64,000 nt of DNA from Labrys wisconsinensis. Its GTDB lineage: Bacteria > Pseudomonadota > Alphaproteobacteria > Rhizobiales > Labraceae. Shown piece after piece: positions 1-8,851 of this stretch. Position 1 is the first letter of the stretch; every line of letters begins with the position of its first letter. The stretch covers positions 1,116,001 to 1,180,000 of the forward strand of contig NZ_JAUSVX010000001.1 of NCBI RefSeq assembly GCF_030814995.1. The letters run 5' to 3'. Position numbers and translations under genes: made by a program. Below the pieces are notes generated by a model that ran no database searches, was not told where the DNA came from, and was given only the letters and a program-made list of their open reading frames with translations.

Positions 1-56
1 CAGAAATAGCCGCGGCGGCGAGCTGCGAGGCCTCGGCATGGAGACGAGGCCGGCCG

Positions 57-971
57 TCAGGCGGGAAGCAGAGCCTCGGCCCGCAGGCTCTCCAGCAGGG
101 TCTCGCGGAACAAGGCGATCGGGCGGGCGAGGCGGCCCGCCGGCGGCCGGTGCAGCAGCCAGGAGCGCAGGCTCGGCCGGAAATCCGGAGCGTCGATCAC
201 CTCCACCGCCGTCCGCCAGGGGCTGCCGGCGAAGGCCGCCGGGGTCACGACGCCGATGCCGAGCCCACGCGCCACCAGCGACATCCTGAGATCGGCGCTC
301 AGCGCCTCGACGCCGACCACGAAGGGCAGGCGCGACGCCTCGAAACTATGGCGTATGAAGGCGCGGAAGCCGCAGCCGCTTTCGTTCATCACCCAGGGAA
401 AGCGCGAGAGCGCCTCGAAGCTGGCCGGCCGCGGCACGCCGAGAGCCGGAGCGGCGACGAGCAGCACGGCCTGGGTGCCGAGATCCTCGGCGGTGAGCTC
501 CTCCGGCGGGCTCACGCCATCCGGCAGGCAGACCGCCGCTGCGTCGAGCTCGCTGCCCACCACCCGTTCCAGCAGCCGCTGCGACCAGCCCGAGGCGATG
601 CGCAGGGTCAATCGCGGGAAAGCGGCGCGCAGACGGTCGAGTGGCAAGGCCAGCGCCGCATCCGAGAGATAGGGCATGATGCCGAGCCGGAATTCGCCAC
701 GGGCACCGGCGTCAGCGCCCACGCCGGCCTTGAGGTCCTCCAGCGAGCGCAGCACCCGCCGGCCGTGCTCGTAGGCTTCCCGCCCGGCCGCGGTCGGCCG
801 CAGCGGCTTCGACTGGCGGTCGAGCAGCGCTGCCTCCAGGCCCTGCTCCAGGTTCTGGATCCGCCGGGTCACCCCGGGCTGGGTCAGGTTCAGCCGGGCC
901 GAGGCCGCGACGATCGACCCGGTCTCCACCACCGCCACGAAAGCCTCGAGGTCACGGATGTTCATGCGCAA
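57..971 (-). CDS. LysR-family transcriptional regulator
   Basis: DNA-binding regulator of 304 residues, the normal length for LysR proteins. The N-terminal winged helix-turn-helix covers about residues 1-60 (LNLTQPGVTRRIQNLE lies in it); the remainder is the effector-binding domain. It is divergent from the MFS transporter whose start lies about 100 bases away, so control of that transporter and of itself is the simplest inference. An ATG two codons downstream (965) is an equally possible start. The inducer cannot be read from the sequence. Confidence 0.9.
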   Translation of the reverse strand: MRMNIRDLEAFVAVVETGSIVAASARLNLTQPGVTRRIQNLEQGLEAALLDRQSKPLRPTAAGREAYEHGRRVLRSLEDLKAGVGADAGARGEFRLGIMPYLSDAALALPLDRLRAAFPRLTLRIASGWSQRLLERVVGSELDAAAVCLPDGVSPPEELTAEDLGTQAVLLVAAPALGVPRPASFEALSRFPWVMNESGCGFRAFIRHSFEASRLPFVVGVEALSADLRMSLVARGLGIGVVTPAAFAGSPWRTAVEVIDAPDFRPSLRSWLLHRPPAGRLARPIALFRETLLESLRAEALLPA

Positions 972-992
972 CTCGCATAATCAATATAGGAT

Positions 993-1003
993 CAATTGAA
1001 TTG
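993..1003. promoter_or_regulatory. Candidate LysR operator in divergent promoter
   Basis: CAATT-G-AATTG is a perfect interrupted palindrome in an AT-rich stretch between the divergent LysR and MFS genes. LysR proteins usually bind interrupted dyads of this kind (T-N11-A type) just upstream of their own gene. The assignment rests on position and symmetry only. Confidence 0.4.
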
Positions 1004-1069
1004 TATCATGTTGCTGGCTTTGAATAAAGTTTCCACCCGACATGCCCAATTCTCATGCGAGTGGAACCG

Positions 1070-2284
1070 ATGTCCGCCAGCGACGACCTTGCCGCCGCCT
1101 CCCGATCCGACACGATCACCGGTCCGCTCACCCTGCTCTTCGCGGTGGCCACCGGCGTGATCGTCACCAATCTGTTCGCGCCGCAGACCCTGGTCGGGAT
1201 GATCGGACCGGCGCTCGGGCTCCAGGCGACCGCCAGCGGCCTCGTCGCCACCGCCACCCTGCTCGGCTATGCCGCCGGCCTGTTCCTGCTGGTGCCGCTC
1301 GCCGACCTCGCGGAGAACCGGGCCCTGGTGCTGCGCATGCTCGCCGCCGCCGCGATCGCCGCCGGCGCCGCGGCCTTCGCGCCCGATGCGGCGACCTTGC
1401 TGGTGCTGCTCTTCGCGCTGGGCGCAGCCTGCTCCGCCATCCAGATCCTGGTGCCGGTCGCCGCCGCCATGGCCCCGCCGGAGCGGCGCGGCCGGGTGAT
1501 CGGCGACGTCATGAGCGGCCTGATGGTCGGCATCCTGTTGTCGCGACCGCTGGCCAGCCTGCTCGCCGACGCCTGGGGCTGGCGCGCCTTCTACGGCACG
1601 AGCGCCTTTGCCCTGGCCGTGCTGGTCGCCGTGCTCGCCCGCGGCCTGCCGCACCGCCGGCCGCCGGCGGGCCCCGCCTATCCCGCGCTGGTCGCCTCGC
1701 TCTGGCACCTCCTGCGCGGCGAGCCGACGCTGCGGCGCCGGGCCCTGACCGCCAGTCTCGCCATGGCCGCCTTCAGCCTGTTCTGGACCTCGGTCGCCCT
1801 GCGCCTGGCGCAGCCGCCCTTCGACCTCGGCCAGCGCGGCATCGCCCTGTTCGCCCTGGTGGGGGCCGGCGGCGCCGTGGTGACGCCGCTGTTCGGCCGG
1901 GCCGGAGATCGCGGCTGGACCCGTCCTGCCACCCGGGCCGCGCATCTCTTGATCATCGCCGCCCTGGCGCTGGCCGCCTGGGCCGGCGCCGGGCGCGAGG
2001 GCCCGGTCCTGCATCTCATCCTGATGGGCACCAGCGCCGTGCTGCTCGATGTCGGCGTCACCGGCGACCAGACGCTCGGGCGCCGCGCCGTGAACCTGCT
2101 CCGGCCCGAGGCGCGCGGCCGCCTCAACGGCCTGTTCGTCGGCCTGTTCTTCCTCGGGGGCGCCATCGGCTCCGCCCTTGCGGGCCTCGCCTGGAGCGCA
2201 GGCGGCTGGCCGGCCGTCTGCCTGACCGGCATGGCGATCGGCGTCGCCGCCCTCGCAGCCGACCTGACGGAGGACATGACATGA
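1070..2284 (+). CDS. MFS transporter
   Basis: Inner-membrane transporter of the major facilitator superfamily, 404 residues from this start. It is almost wholly hydrophobic, with about 12 predicted membrane segments and a cytoplasmic basic stretch near the middle (around the LPHRRPP segment), the usual 6+6 arrangement. An in-frame ATG at 1055 adds five residues, but only the ATG at 1070 has a purine-rich GTGGA upstream. It is divergent from a LysR regulator that probably controls it. Substrate unknown; small-molecule efflux is the common role of such LysR-linked carriers. Confidence 0.85.
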   Translation: MSASDDLAAASRSDTITGPLTLLFAVATGVIVTNLFAPQTLVGMIGPALGLQATASGLVATATLLGYAAGLFLLVPLADLAENRALVLRMLAAAAIAAGAAAFAPDAATLLVLLFALGAACSAIQILVPVAAAMAPPERRGRVIGDVMSGLMVGILLSRPLASLLADAWGWRAFYGTSAFALAVLVAVLARGLPHRRPPAGPAYPALVASLWHLLRGEPTLRRRALTASLAMAAFSLFWTSVALRLAQPPFDLGQRGIALFALVGAGGAVVTPLFGRAGDRGWTRPATRAAHLLIIAALALAAWAGAGREGPVLHLILMGTSAVLLDVGVTGDQTLGRRAVNLLRPEARGRLNGLFVGLFFLGGAIGSALAGLAWSAGGWPAVCLTGMAIGVAALAADLTEDMT

Positions 2285-2342
2285 GGCCGCCAGGCCTTGA
2301 CATCGGAGGCAGAAAATATAGGTAACATTCAGTCAACCAGCG

Positions 2343-2354
2343 TGACGCGCGTCA
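2343..2354. promoter_or_regulatory. Palindrome upstream of the Tad-like operon
   Basis: TGACGCGCGTCA is a perfect 12-bp palindrome in the 306-bp gap between the MFS gene and the Tad-like operon. A TTGACA hexamer followed by an AT-rich run (about 2296-2322) lies just upstream and could be promoter sequence, though its spacing is not ideal. Nothing else is recognisable in this gap. Confidence 0.3.
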
Positions 2355-2590
2355 TACGCGAAACAAGTGTCCGACTGATCCACGGCCCTCTGCAGTTGCA
2401 GATTCCTCCAGATCTTGCGATCTACTGTCTTGCAAGGTACATCTGTTAACTCACTGGCAATCTGTTCCGTACTTTATCCGATCAATGGCAGCGACTCCCG
2501 TTGCTTTCGGACCGTCGCTGAAAGCAGCATGGCGAGGGTCGCTCCGTTGGTCCTTGGATGGTCGGTTCACCAGTTGCTCTCCTCGCACGC

Positions 2591-4501
2591 ATGACGGCTC
2601 TGTGGCGCTCCCTCGGGCGCGACCGGAGCGGAAGCGTCGTCATCCTCTTCGCCATCGCCCTGCCGCTGATCTGCGGGATCGCCGCGCTCGTCGTGGAATA
2701 TGGCAATGGCCTGGCGATCAAGGCCCGGTACCAGCGCGTCGCCGACATCGCCTCCTTCGCCGGGGCACTCGCCTATAACGGCACGGGCTCGACCACGGCG
2801 ATGACCAGCGCTGCTCTCCGGATCGCTGCCCTGAACGGCGTCGCCTCCAGCGGCGTCACCGCGAGCCTCGTCGCCTCTCCGGCCAACGCCAGCGACAAGG
2901 CGGTCCTCGTCTCCGTGGCCGGGACGGATCCGCTCTTCCTGGCGCCGCTCCTGGGCGCCGCTTCGAGCCTCCAGATTTCCGCCTCGGCCTACACCCAGCT
3001 CAACGCCGGCGTCGCGAGCTGCATCCTCGCCCTCTCCTCGTCCCAGAGCGGCGTGACGCTGAGCGGCGGCACCTCCGTGACCGCGACCAGCTGCGCGGTC
3101 GCGTCCAACAGCACGGTCACCGTCCCGTGCGGAACCACGATCACGGCCAAGACCGTCAGCTACAATTCCGCCGCTGCGCCGAGCCAGCCCTGCAGCGGCA
3201 TCTCCGCCTCGATCGTCCAGGCGGCGAGCACGGATCCCGTCGCCGGGACCACGGGACTGACCACGGCCACGGCACGGCTGGCGACCGTCGCGGCGCAGAC
3301 CGCCCCCACCGCCCCCGTGGTCGGCAGCGGCACCGCTGTCAGCTTCGGCTATTCCGCCTCCTCGATGTCGATCGGCAACGGCTGCACCGCGACGACGGCC
3401 ACCGCCTATAGCGGCAAATGGACCGTCACCTGCCCGGCCGGCGGCACCTACACCTTCGGTGCGATCACCACCGCCGCCAGCCTCACCTTCGCCACCAGCG
3501 GCACGGCGGCGACCACCTACAATTTCAGCGGCACCGTGACGCTGTCCGGCACCAACACCTTCGGGCCGGGCATCTACAACTTCGCCAAGGGCCTGATCAC
3601 GACCGGCGGCAGCAGCACGACCTTCGCCGCCGGCAGCACCTTCACGATCGGGCAGGGCTCGTCCTATTGCAGCAACGGCTATTACAGCATCTGCAACACC
3701 AGCACCCTGACCTTCGCCGGGCCGAGCACCTTCCTCCTCGCCGCCGGCATCCAGAACACCGGCGGCTCCACCCTCAACCTCGGCTACGGCTCGGGCATCA
3801 CCGCCAACGGCTTCCGGATCGGCCCCTCGACCAGCGGCGACGCGATCAACCTCGGCGGCGGCTCGACGACCTATATGGGCGACGCGACCGCCAGCGGCAG
3901 CCTGTTCCAGCTCAACGGCAACCTCAACGACGCCGGCGGCGGCAGCTGCCTGATCATCTCGGCTGCGAGCCAGCACGATATCGAAGGCAATTTCATCGCG
4001 TCCGGCGCCGTGGTGATGGGCGCGGGCGTCTACACCATCGACGGCTACATGGCGCTCGGCAGCGCCGGCGGCGGCGGCGCGAGCTGCGGCGGCTCGACGG
4101 TGAGCGTCACCGGACAGGGCGTCACCACGGTGCTGTCGGGCAAGGCGACGCCGACCTCCGGCTCCTGCTCGGGCCTGGTCTTCTGCGTGGCGGCCGGCTA
4201 CAGCAACGTCCTCATGACGGCGCCCACGTCCGGCACCTATGCCAACCTCGCCGTCATCGGCCCGACATCGACCGCCGTGACCGCCGGCGCCGGCTTCATC
4301 CAGGGCGGCAGCAACGGCCAGATCACCGGCGTCTTCTACTTTCCCAACGGGCCGCTGACGATGAGCGGCGGCGCCGGCGTCTCCGGCGGCTCGTCCTGCC
4401 TGCAGCTCATCGCATCCAATATCACCTTGTCCGGCGGCGCCGTGCTGGGCTCGGCCTGCATCACCGCGACCACCTCTAGCAGCGCCACGCTCGTCCAATG
4501 A
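2591..4501 (+). CDS. TadG-like pilus-associated protein with long repetitive C-terminus
   Basis: 636 residues. It has a short basic N-terminus (GRDRSGS), then a membrane segment at about residues 15-35 and the GLAIKARYQRVADIAS helix typical of TadG-type proteins, which are anchored in the inner membrane and exposed outside. From about residue 140 the sequence becomes a Ser/Thr/Gly/Ala-rich array of short beta-strand-like repeats with scattered cysteines, resembling a beta-helix or adhesin more than the von Willebrand domain of classical TadG. An upstream in-frame ATG at 2558 is less likely because the family motif begins at this one. The stop overlaps the next start (ATGA), so the genes are translationally coupled. 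Confidence 0.75.
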   Translation: MTALWRSLGRDRSGSVVILFAIALPLICGIAALVVEYGNGLAIKARYQRVADIASFAGALAYNGTGSTTAMTSAALRIAALNGVASSGVTASLVASPANASDKAVLVSVAGTDPLFLAPLLGAASSLQISASAYTQLNAGVASCILALSSSQSGVTLSGGTSVTATSCAVASNSTVTVPCGTTITAKTVSYNSAAAPSQPCSGISASIVQAASTDPVAGTTGLTTATARLATVAAQTAPTAPVVGSGTAVSFGYSASSMSIGNGCTATTATAYSGKWTVTCPAGGTYTFGAITTAASLTFATSGTAATTYNFSGTVTLSGTNTFGPGIYNFAKGLITTGGSSTTFAAGSTFTIGQGSSYCSNGYYSICNTSTLTFAGPSTFLLAAGIQNTGGSTLNLGYGSGITANGFRIGPSTSGDAINLGGGSTTYMGDATASGSLFQLNGNLNDAGGGSCLIISAASQHDIEGNFIASGAVVMGAGVYTIDGYMALGSAGGGGASCGGSTVSVTGQGVTTVLSGKATPTSGSCSGLVFCVAAGYSNVLMTAPTSGTYANLAVIGPTSTAVTAGAGFIQGGSNGQITGVFYFPNGPLTMSGGAGVSGGSSCLQLIASNITLSGGAVLGSACITATTSSSATLVQ

Positions 4502-5079
4502 AGATCCGCCCCCGACCGACCTCCCGCCACCCCGGCCTCGCCGCCCTGTGCCACGCCGGCATACGCCGCGCAGACGGCGCCTCCGCGATCGAATTCGCGC
4601 TGGTGGCGCCGATCTTCCTGCTCATCCTGGTGGCGATGATCGATTTCGGGATGGTCCTGTACACCCGCTTCAACCTCAGCCAGGGCCTGTCGGCCAGCGC
4701 CAACTACGCCATGGTCAGCGCGGCGAATGCCAGCTCGAGCAATGGCGCGGCGCTGGCCGCCAGCCTGTCGGCGATCATCCCCGCACGGTTCGACGCGACC
4801 GTCGTCGTCAACAACGGACCCCAGTCGCAACGAACGAGCGGGACGACGGTCGCGTCGGGAACCGTGAGCAATGCCGATCTGTGCTACTGCCCCGTGCTGA
4901 GCGGCACATCCCTGGCTTGGGGAAGCGCGACGACCTGCGCCTCGAGCTGCAGCGGCGGCGGCCTCGCCGGCAAGTTCGTCTCGATCACCGGCAGCATTGC
5001 CGTCACCCCCTTCTTCGGCAGCTACGGCCTGGTGCAGAACGGCACGATCTCGGTCAGCACCGTGGTGCAGGTGCAGTGA
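4498..5079 (+). CDS. TadE-family minor pilin
   Basis: 193 residues. The signature GASAIEFALVAPIFLLIL, running into a single hydrophobic helix (about residues 26-50) and then a cysteine-containing extracellular part, defines the TadE-like family. These pseudopilins act with the Flp/Tad type IV pilus. The start overlaps the stop of the TadG-like gene, and its own stop overlaps the next TadE-like start, giving a tight three-gene operon. No prepilin peptidase, Flp pilin or Tad ATPase gene is visible in this window. Confidence 0.8.
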   Translation: MKIRPRPTSRHPGLAALCHAGIRRADGASAIEFALVAPIFLLILVAMIDFGMVLYTRFNLSQGLSASANYAMVSAANASSSNGAALAASLSAIIPARFDATVVVNNGPQSQRTSGTTVASGTVSNADLCYCPVLSGTSLAWGSATTCASSCSGGGLAGKFVSITGSIAVTPFFGSYGLVQNGTISVSTVVQVQ

Positions 5080-5522
5080 TGCGCCGCCCGGCCCGCGCCC
5101 TTCGCGATCATACCGGCGGCGCGAGCGCCGTCGAGTTCGCCATCGTCGCCGCGCCGCTGCTGCTCATCCTGCTCGGCACCGTGGAGTTCGGACGCCTGCT
5201 CTGGACGCGGCAGGCCATGCAGTCCCTGGCGATCTCGGCCGCCCGCTGCATGGGCGTGCGCCAGACCTCCTGCTCCAGCGCGGGCGCCTACAGCGCCACT
5301 GCCACCACCAGCTATGTCATTGCCGGCGCCGCCGGCCTCGGCGTGCCGCTCGCTTCGACCAACATCACGCTGAACGCCAGCACGACCTGCGGCGGCGTAT
5401 CCGGGTTCTCCTCCGTCGCCATCTCGTACACGTTCGCGACGGCCGTGCCGGTGCTGATCAACGCCCTCGCCGGCGGTGTCGCCCTGTCCGCCTCGGCATG
5501 CTTCCCGAACCAGCCCACCTGA
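5079..5522 (+). CDS. Second TadE-family minor pilin
   Basis: 147 residues with the same TadE signature (GGASAVEFAIVAAPLLLILL, about residues 13-32, followed by a conserved Glu-Phe-Gly-Arg turn). It starts at the ATGA overlap with the preceding pilin and closes the three-gene operon. Four cysteines in the exported part suggest disulfides. It is shorter than its neighbour and presumably forms a heteromer with it, as TadE/TadF pairs do. Confidence 0.78.
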   Translation: MRRPARALRDHTGGASAVEFAIVAAPLLLILLGTVEFGRLLWTRQAMQSLAISAARCMGVRQTSCSSAGAYSATATTSYVIAGAAGLGVPLASTNITLNASTTCGGVSGFSSVAISYTFATAVPVLINALAGGVALSASACFPNQPT

Positions 5523-5567
5523 GCGGATTGCCCGGACCCGCCTGCGGGCCGAGCTGGGAAAGCGCGC

Positions 5568-6194
5568 TCAGGACGCCTCGGAGAGGCGCCGTTCCGCCGC
5601 GGCGAGCGCCGCCTCGAGCGCGGCGATGCGCCGATCGCGTGCCGCCAGCGCGGCGGCGACGTCCGCAGCCTCGAAGCGCTGCGGGATGTGCTGCTGGCAA
5701 TTGGCGTCCCAGGCCGTGACGGTGAACAGGATCGCCTGCTCCGGCCGCGCCGCATAGTCCGGCGGCATCAGCCGCGCCGTCAGCGCCGGATCCTCGACGA
5801 CCGCGGCCTCGCCCCAGATCTTCACCCGCTGCCGATGCGCATAGTCGATCAGGAACAGGCAGGCCCGCGGATTCTCCCCGAGATTGCCCGTCGTGATGTA
5901 TTGCCGGTTGCCGGCATAGTCTGCAAAGCCGATGCTGCGGTCGTCGAGCACCCGGAGGAAGCCCGGCGGCCCGCCGCGGTGCTGGATCGTCGGCTGGCCC
6001 TCGGCGCTGGCCGTGGCGATGAACACGCTGATCTGCGACGCGATGAAGCCGGCGAGCTCGGGCGTGATCCGGGTCTGCCAGGAGCCGCGCGCCTCCATGC
6101 GCGCGTAGGCCTCCCGCGAGCCACGCCGTGCCTGCACCGCCTTGACCGCCGGCGAGAAGGCGACGTCGCTGGCAGGAGCCTGGCTGCTGCTCAT
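5568..6194 (-). CDS. Pyridoxamine 5'-phosphate oxidase-like flavin-binding protein
   Basis: 208 residues from this ATG. The middle (about residues 40-165) reads as a split-barrel flavin-binding fold: FIATASAEGQPTIQHRGG, then GFLRVLDDRSIGFADYAGN, an NL-ENP strand and a KIWGEA strand, as in PNPOx-related proteins that bind FMN. The C-terminal 35 residues are an Ala/Arg/Glu-rich helix likely to form a coiled coil. An in-frame ATG 38 codons upstream (6308) lies inside the next gene and is rejected. It is seven bases downstream of the NTF2-like gene, so the two form an operon. Physiological substrate unknown. Confidence 0.8.
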   Translation of the reverse strand: MSSSQAPASDVAFSPAVKAVQARRGSREAYARMEARGSWQTRITPELAGFIASQISVFIATASAEGQPTIQHRGGPPGFLRVLDDRSIGFADYAGNRQYITTGNLGENPRACLFLIDYAHRQRVKIWGEAAVVEDPALTARLMPPDYAARPEQAILFTVTAWDANCQQHIPQRFEAADVAAALAARDRRIAALEAALAAAERRLSEAS

Positions 6195-6201
6195 CGCCGC
6201 C

Positions 6202-6666
6202 TCACAGGCCGAGATCGCTGAGCGAGGGATGATCGTCGGGCCGGCGGCCGAGCGGCCAACGGTACTTGCGATCGCTCTCGCGGATCGGCGCATCGTTGAT
6301 GCTGGCAATGCGCCGGCGCATCAGCCCGTGCTCGTCGAACTCCCAGTTCTCGTTGCCGTAGCTGCGGAACCACTGGCCGCTGTCGTCGTGCCACTCATAG
6401 GCGAAACGCACGGCGATGCGGTTGCCGCCCGACGTCCACACCTCCTTGATCAGGCGATAGTCGAGCTCGCGGTTCCATTTGCGCGTCAGGAACGCCTCGA
6501 TCGCCTCCCGCCCCTGCAGGAACTCGGCCCGGTTGCGCCACAGGCTGTCCGGCGTATAGGCGAGAGCCACCCGGGCCGGGTCGCGCGTGTTCCAGGCGTC
6601 CTCGGCAAGGCGTGCCTTCGCGGCCGCGGTCTCGGCGGTGAAGGGCGGGAGGGGTGGACGGCTCAT
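6202..6666 (-). CDS. DUF1348 / NTF2-like (SnoaL-fold) protein
   Basis: 154 residues of the nuclear-transport-factor-2-like cone fold, subgroup DUF1348. Recognisable stretches are [18 protein letters not shown], a tryptophan-rich [14 protein letters not shown] segment, [19 protein letters not shown] and the family ending [17 protein letters not shown]. It is co-transcribed with the PNPOx-like gene and divergent from a LysR regulator, suggesting a small redox or detoxification unit. The start at 6666 is preferred over 6705 because the family begins at MSRPPLPPF. No catalytic role is established for this family. Confidence 0.85.
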   Translation of the reverse strand: MSRPPLPPFTAETAAAKARLAEDAWNTRDPARVALAYTPDSLWRNRAEFLQGREAIEAFLTRKWNRELDYRLIKEVWTSGGNRIAVRFAYEWHDDSGQWFRSYGNENWEFDEHGLMRRRIASINDAPIRESDRKYRWPLGRRPDDHPSLSDLGL

Positions 6667-6774
6667 GGCTGGATCCTGCCGGGCTGGGATGCAATGCGGT
6701 GGCACCTAAGCACTTCTCTCATCGCTCGACAGATGGAATGATTGAGATCCACCCTCCCGAAAGATGGAAGGCTC

Positions 6775-7689
6775 ATGGATCGGCTCGACGCCATGACGGT
6801 GCTGGTCGCAGCGGTGGAGGCGGGCAGCCTCTCGGCCGCCGGCCGGCGCCTGAGCATGCCGCTCGCCACGGTCAGCCGCAGGATTGCCGAGCTCGAGGCC
6901 CATCTCGGCGCCCGCCTGCTGGTCCGCTCCGGCCGCCGTCTCTCCCTCACCGAGGCCGGCCGCGCCTATGTCGCCGCCTGCCGGCGCATCCTGGAGGATA
7001 TCGGCGAGGCCGAGCGCAGTGCCGCCGGCGAATACAGCACCCCGCGCGGCGAGCTGGTGCTGACCGCGCCGATCGTCTTCGGCCGCCTGCACGTGCTGCC
7101 GGTGGTCTGCGCCTTCCTGGCGGCCTATCCCGATATCCAGGTCCGGCTGATGCTGGCCGACCGCATGGTCCATCTCGCCGACGAGCAGGTCGATGTCGCG
7201 GTGCGCATCGGCCGGCTCGCCGACAGCCGCCTCGTCGCCGCGCAGGTCGGCGCCATCCGGCGCGTCGTCTGCGCCGCCCCGGCCTATCTCGCCGCGCGTG
7301 GCACCCCGGCGATCCCCGATGAGCTCGCCGGCCATGACTGCATCGCCTTCGAAGGACTGACCGTGCCCGGCGCCTGGCGCTTTGCCGACGCCCACGGCGA
7401 GATGGCGGTGCCGATCCGGGCACGGCTTGTCGTCAACACCGCCGAAGCGGCGATCGACGCCGCCGTCGCCGGCCTCGGCGTCACCCGCGTCCTCTCCTAC
7501 CAGGTCGCCGGCGCCGTGCAGGAGGGCAGGCTCGCCCTGCTTCTCCAGCCGTTCGAGCCGGCGCCCTGGCCCGTCAGCCTGGTCCATGCCGGCCAGGGCC
7601 GTCTGCCGCTCAAGCTGCGGGCCTTCCTCGACTTCGCGGCGCCGCGCCTCAGGGAGCGCCTGGCCCGGGAAGGACCGCCTTTGACCTGA
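6775..7689 (+). CDS. LysR-family transcriptional regulator
   Basis: 304 residues with an N-terminal winged helix-turn-helix (MDRLDAMTVLVAAVEAGSLS; SMPLATVSRRIAELE) and a C-terminal effector domain. It belongs to the large CrgA-type branch that has an RLD motif at the start. It is divergent from the NTF2-like/PNPOx-like pair, with 108 bases between starts, and probably controls them. The start is the ATG of MDRLDAM; the ATG 11 codons upstream has no family support. Confidence 0.9.
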   Translation: MDRLDAMTVLVAAVEAGSLSAAGRRLSMPLATVSRRIAELEAHLGARLLVRSGRRLSLTEAGRAYVAACRRILEDIGEAERSAAGEYSTPRGELVLTAPIVFGRLHVLPVVCAFLAAYPDIQVRLMLADRMVHLADEQVDVAVRIGRLADSRLVAAQVGAIRRVVCAAPAYLAARGTPAIPDELAGHDCIAFEGLTVPGAWRFADAHGEMAVPIRARLVVNTAEAAIDAAVAGLGVTRVLSYQVAGAVQEGRLALLLQPFEPAPWPVSLVHAGQGRLPLKLRAFLDFAAPRLRERLAREGPPLT

Positions 7690-7794
7690 AGTCACAGCTG
7701 CAAGTCCGTCGGCAGGACTAATGCGCGCACGGTGCCGGCGCCATCTGCCGGCAGCGGCCGCATCGGGCGGCGCGCCTCATCAAGGGGATCCGGC

Positions 7795-8829
7795 ATGGAA
7801 TACAGACAACTCGGCCGCTCGGGCCTGAAAGTTCCGGCGCTCAGCTTCGGCGCCGGCACCTTCGGCGGCCAGGGCCCGCTGTTCAGCGCCTGGGGCGACA
7901 CCGGCGTCGCCGAGGCCCGCCGCATCGTCGACATCAGCCTGGAGGCCGGCGTCACGCTGTTCGACACCGCCGACGTCTATTCCAACGGCGCCTCCGAGGA
8001 GATCCTCGGACAGGCGCTGGAGGGCCGGCGCGAACGGGCGCTGATCTCCACCAAGCTCGGCCTGCCCGTCGGCGAGGGCCCGCTGGACGCCGGTTCCTCG
8101 CGGCTGCGCCTCGTGCGCGGCGTCGAGGCGGCGCTGAAGCGCCTGCGCACCGACCGCATCGACCTCCTGCAGCTGCACGCCTTCGACGCCGCCACGCCGG
8201 TGGAGGAGACGCTCGCCGCGCTGCACGACCTCGTCGCCGCCGGCAAGGTGCTGTATGTCGGCGCCTCCAATTTCTCCGGCTGGCAGCTGATGAAGTCCCT
8301 GGCCGCCGCCGACCGGCACGGCTGGCCGCGCTATGTCGCCCACCAGGCCTATTATTCCCTGGTCGGCCGCGACTACGAATGGGAGCTGATGCCGCTCGGC
8401 CTCGACCAGGGCGTCGGCGCCATGGTCTGGAGCCCGCTCGGCTGGGGCCGCCTCACCGGCAGGATCCGGCGGGGCCAGCCGCTGCCGAAAATCAGCCGCC
8501 TGCACGAGACCGCCGATTACGGTCCGCCGGTCGACGACGAGCGCCTCTACCGCGTGGTCGACGCCCTGGACGAGGTTGCCGCAGAGACCGGCCGCAGCCT
8601 GCCGCAGATCGCCATCAACTGGCTGCTGCGCCGCCCGACCGTGTCGAGCGTCATCATCGGCGCCCGCAACGAGGAGCAGCTGCGCCAGAACCTCGGCGCC
8701 GTCGGTTGGTCGCTGACACCGGAGCAGGTCGCCCGGCTCGACGCGGCCAGCGCCGTGACGCCGGCCTATCCGCACTATCCCTATTGGCGCGAGGGCGGCT
8801 TCAAGGCGGTGAACCCGCCGCCCGTCTGA
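7795..8829 (+). CDS. Aldo/keto reductase
   Basis: Cytosolic NADP(H)-dependent TIM-barrel oxidoreductase of 344 residues. The catalytic tetrad is visible: Asp and Tyr in DTADVYSNGASEE (about residues 57-69), Lys in LISTKLGL and His in LLQLHAFD. The C-terminal IIGARNEEQLRQNLGA stretch holds the cofactor-phosphate site. It resembles the YajO-type broad aldehyde/ketone reductases. The start follows the AGGGGATC purine run and gives MEYRQLGRSGL, the canonical family opening. It is convergent with choV. Natural substrate not deducible. Confidence 0.88.
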   Translation: MEYRQLGRSGLKVPALSFGAGTFGGQGPLFSAWGDTGVAEARRIVDISLEAGVTLFDTADVYSNGASEEILGQALEGRRERALISTKLGLPVGEGPLDAGSSRLRLVRGVEAALKRLRTDRIDLLQLHAFDAATPVEETLAALHDLVAAGKVLYVGASNFSGWQLMKSLAAADRHGWPRYVAHQAYYSLVGRDYEWELMPLGLDQGVGAMVWSPLGWGRLTGRIRRGQPLPKISRLHETADYGPPVDDERLYRVVDALDEVAAETGRSLPQIAINWLLRRPTVSSVIIGARNEEQLRQNLGAVGWSLTPEQVARLDAASAVTPAYPHYPYWREGGFKAVNPPPV

Positions 8830-8851
8830 CGGCGGCCGGCCTCGGTCCGGC

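Noticed and set aside
3000-4500. Tandem DNA repeats within the TadG-like gene
   Set aside because: The repetition is at the level of amino-acid composition (Ser/Thr/Gly/Ala); no exact nucleotide repeat unit could be defined.
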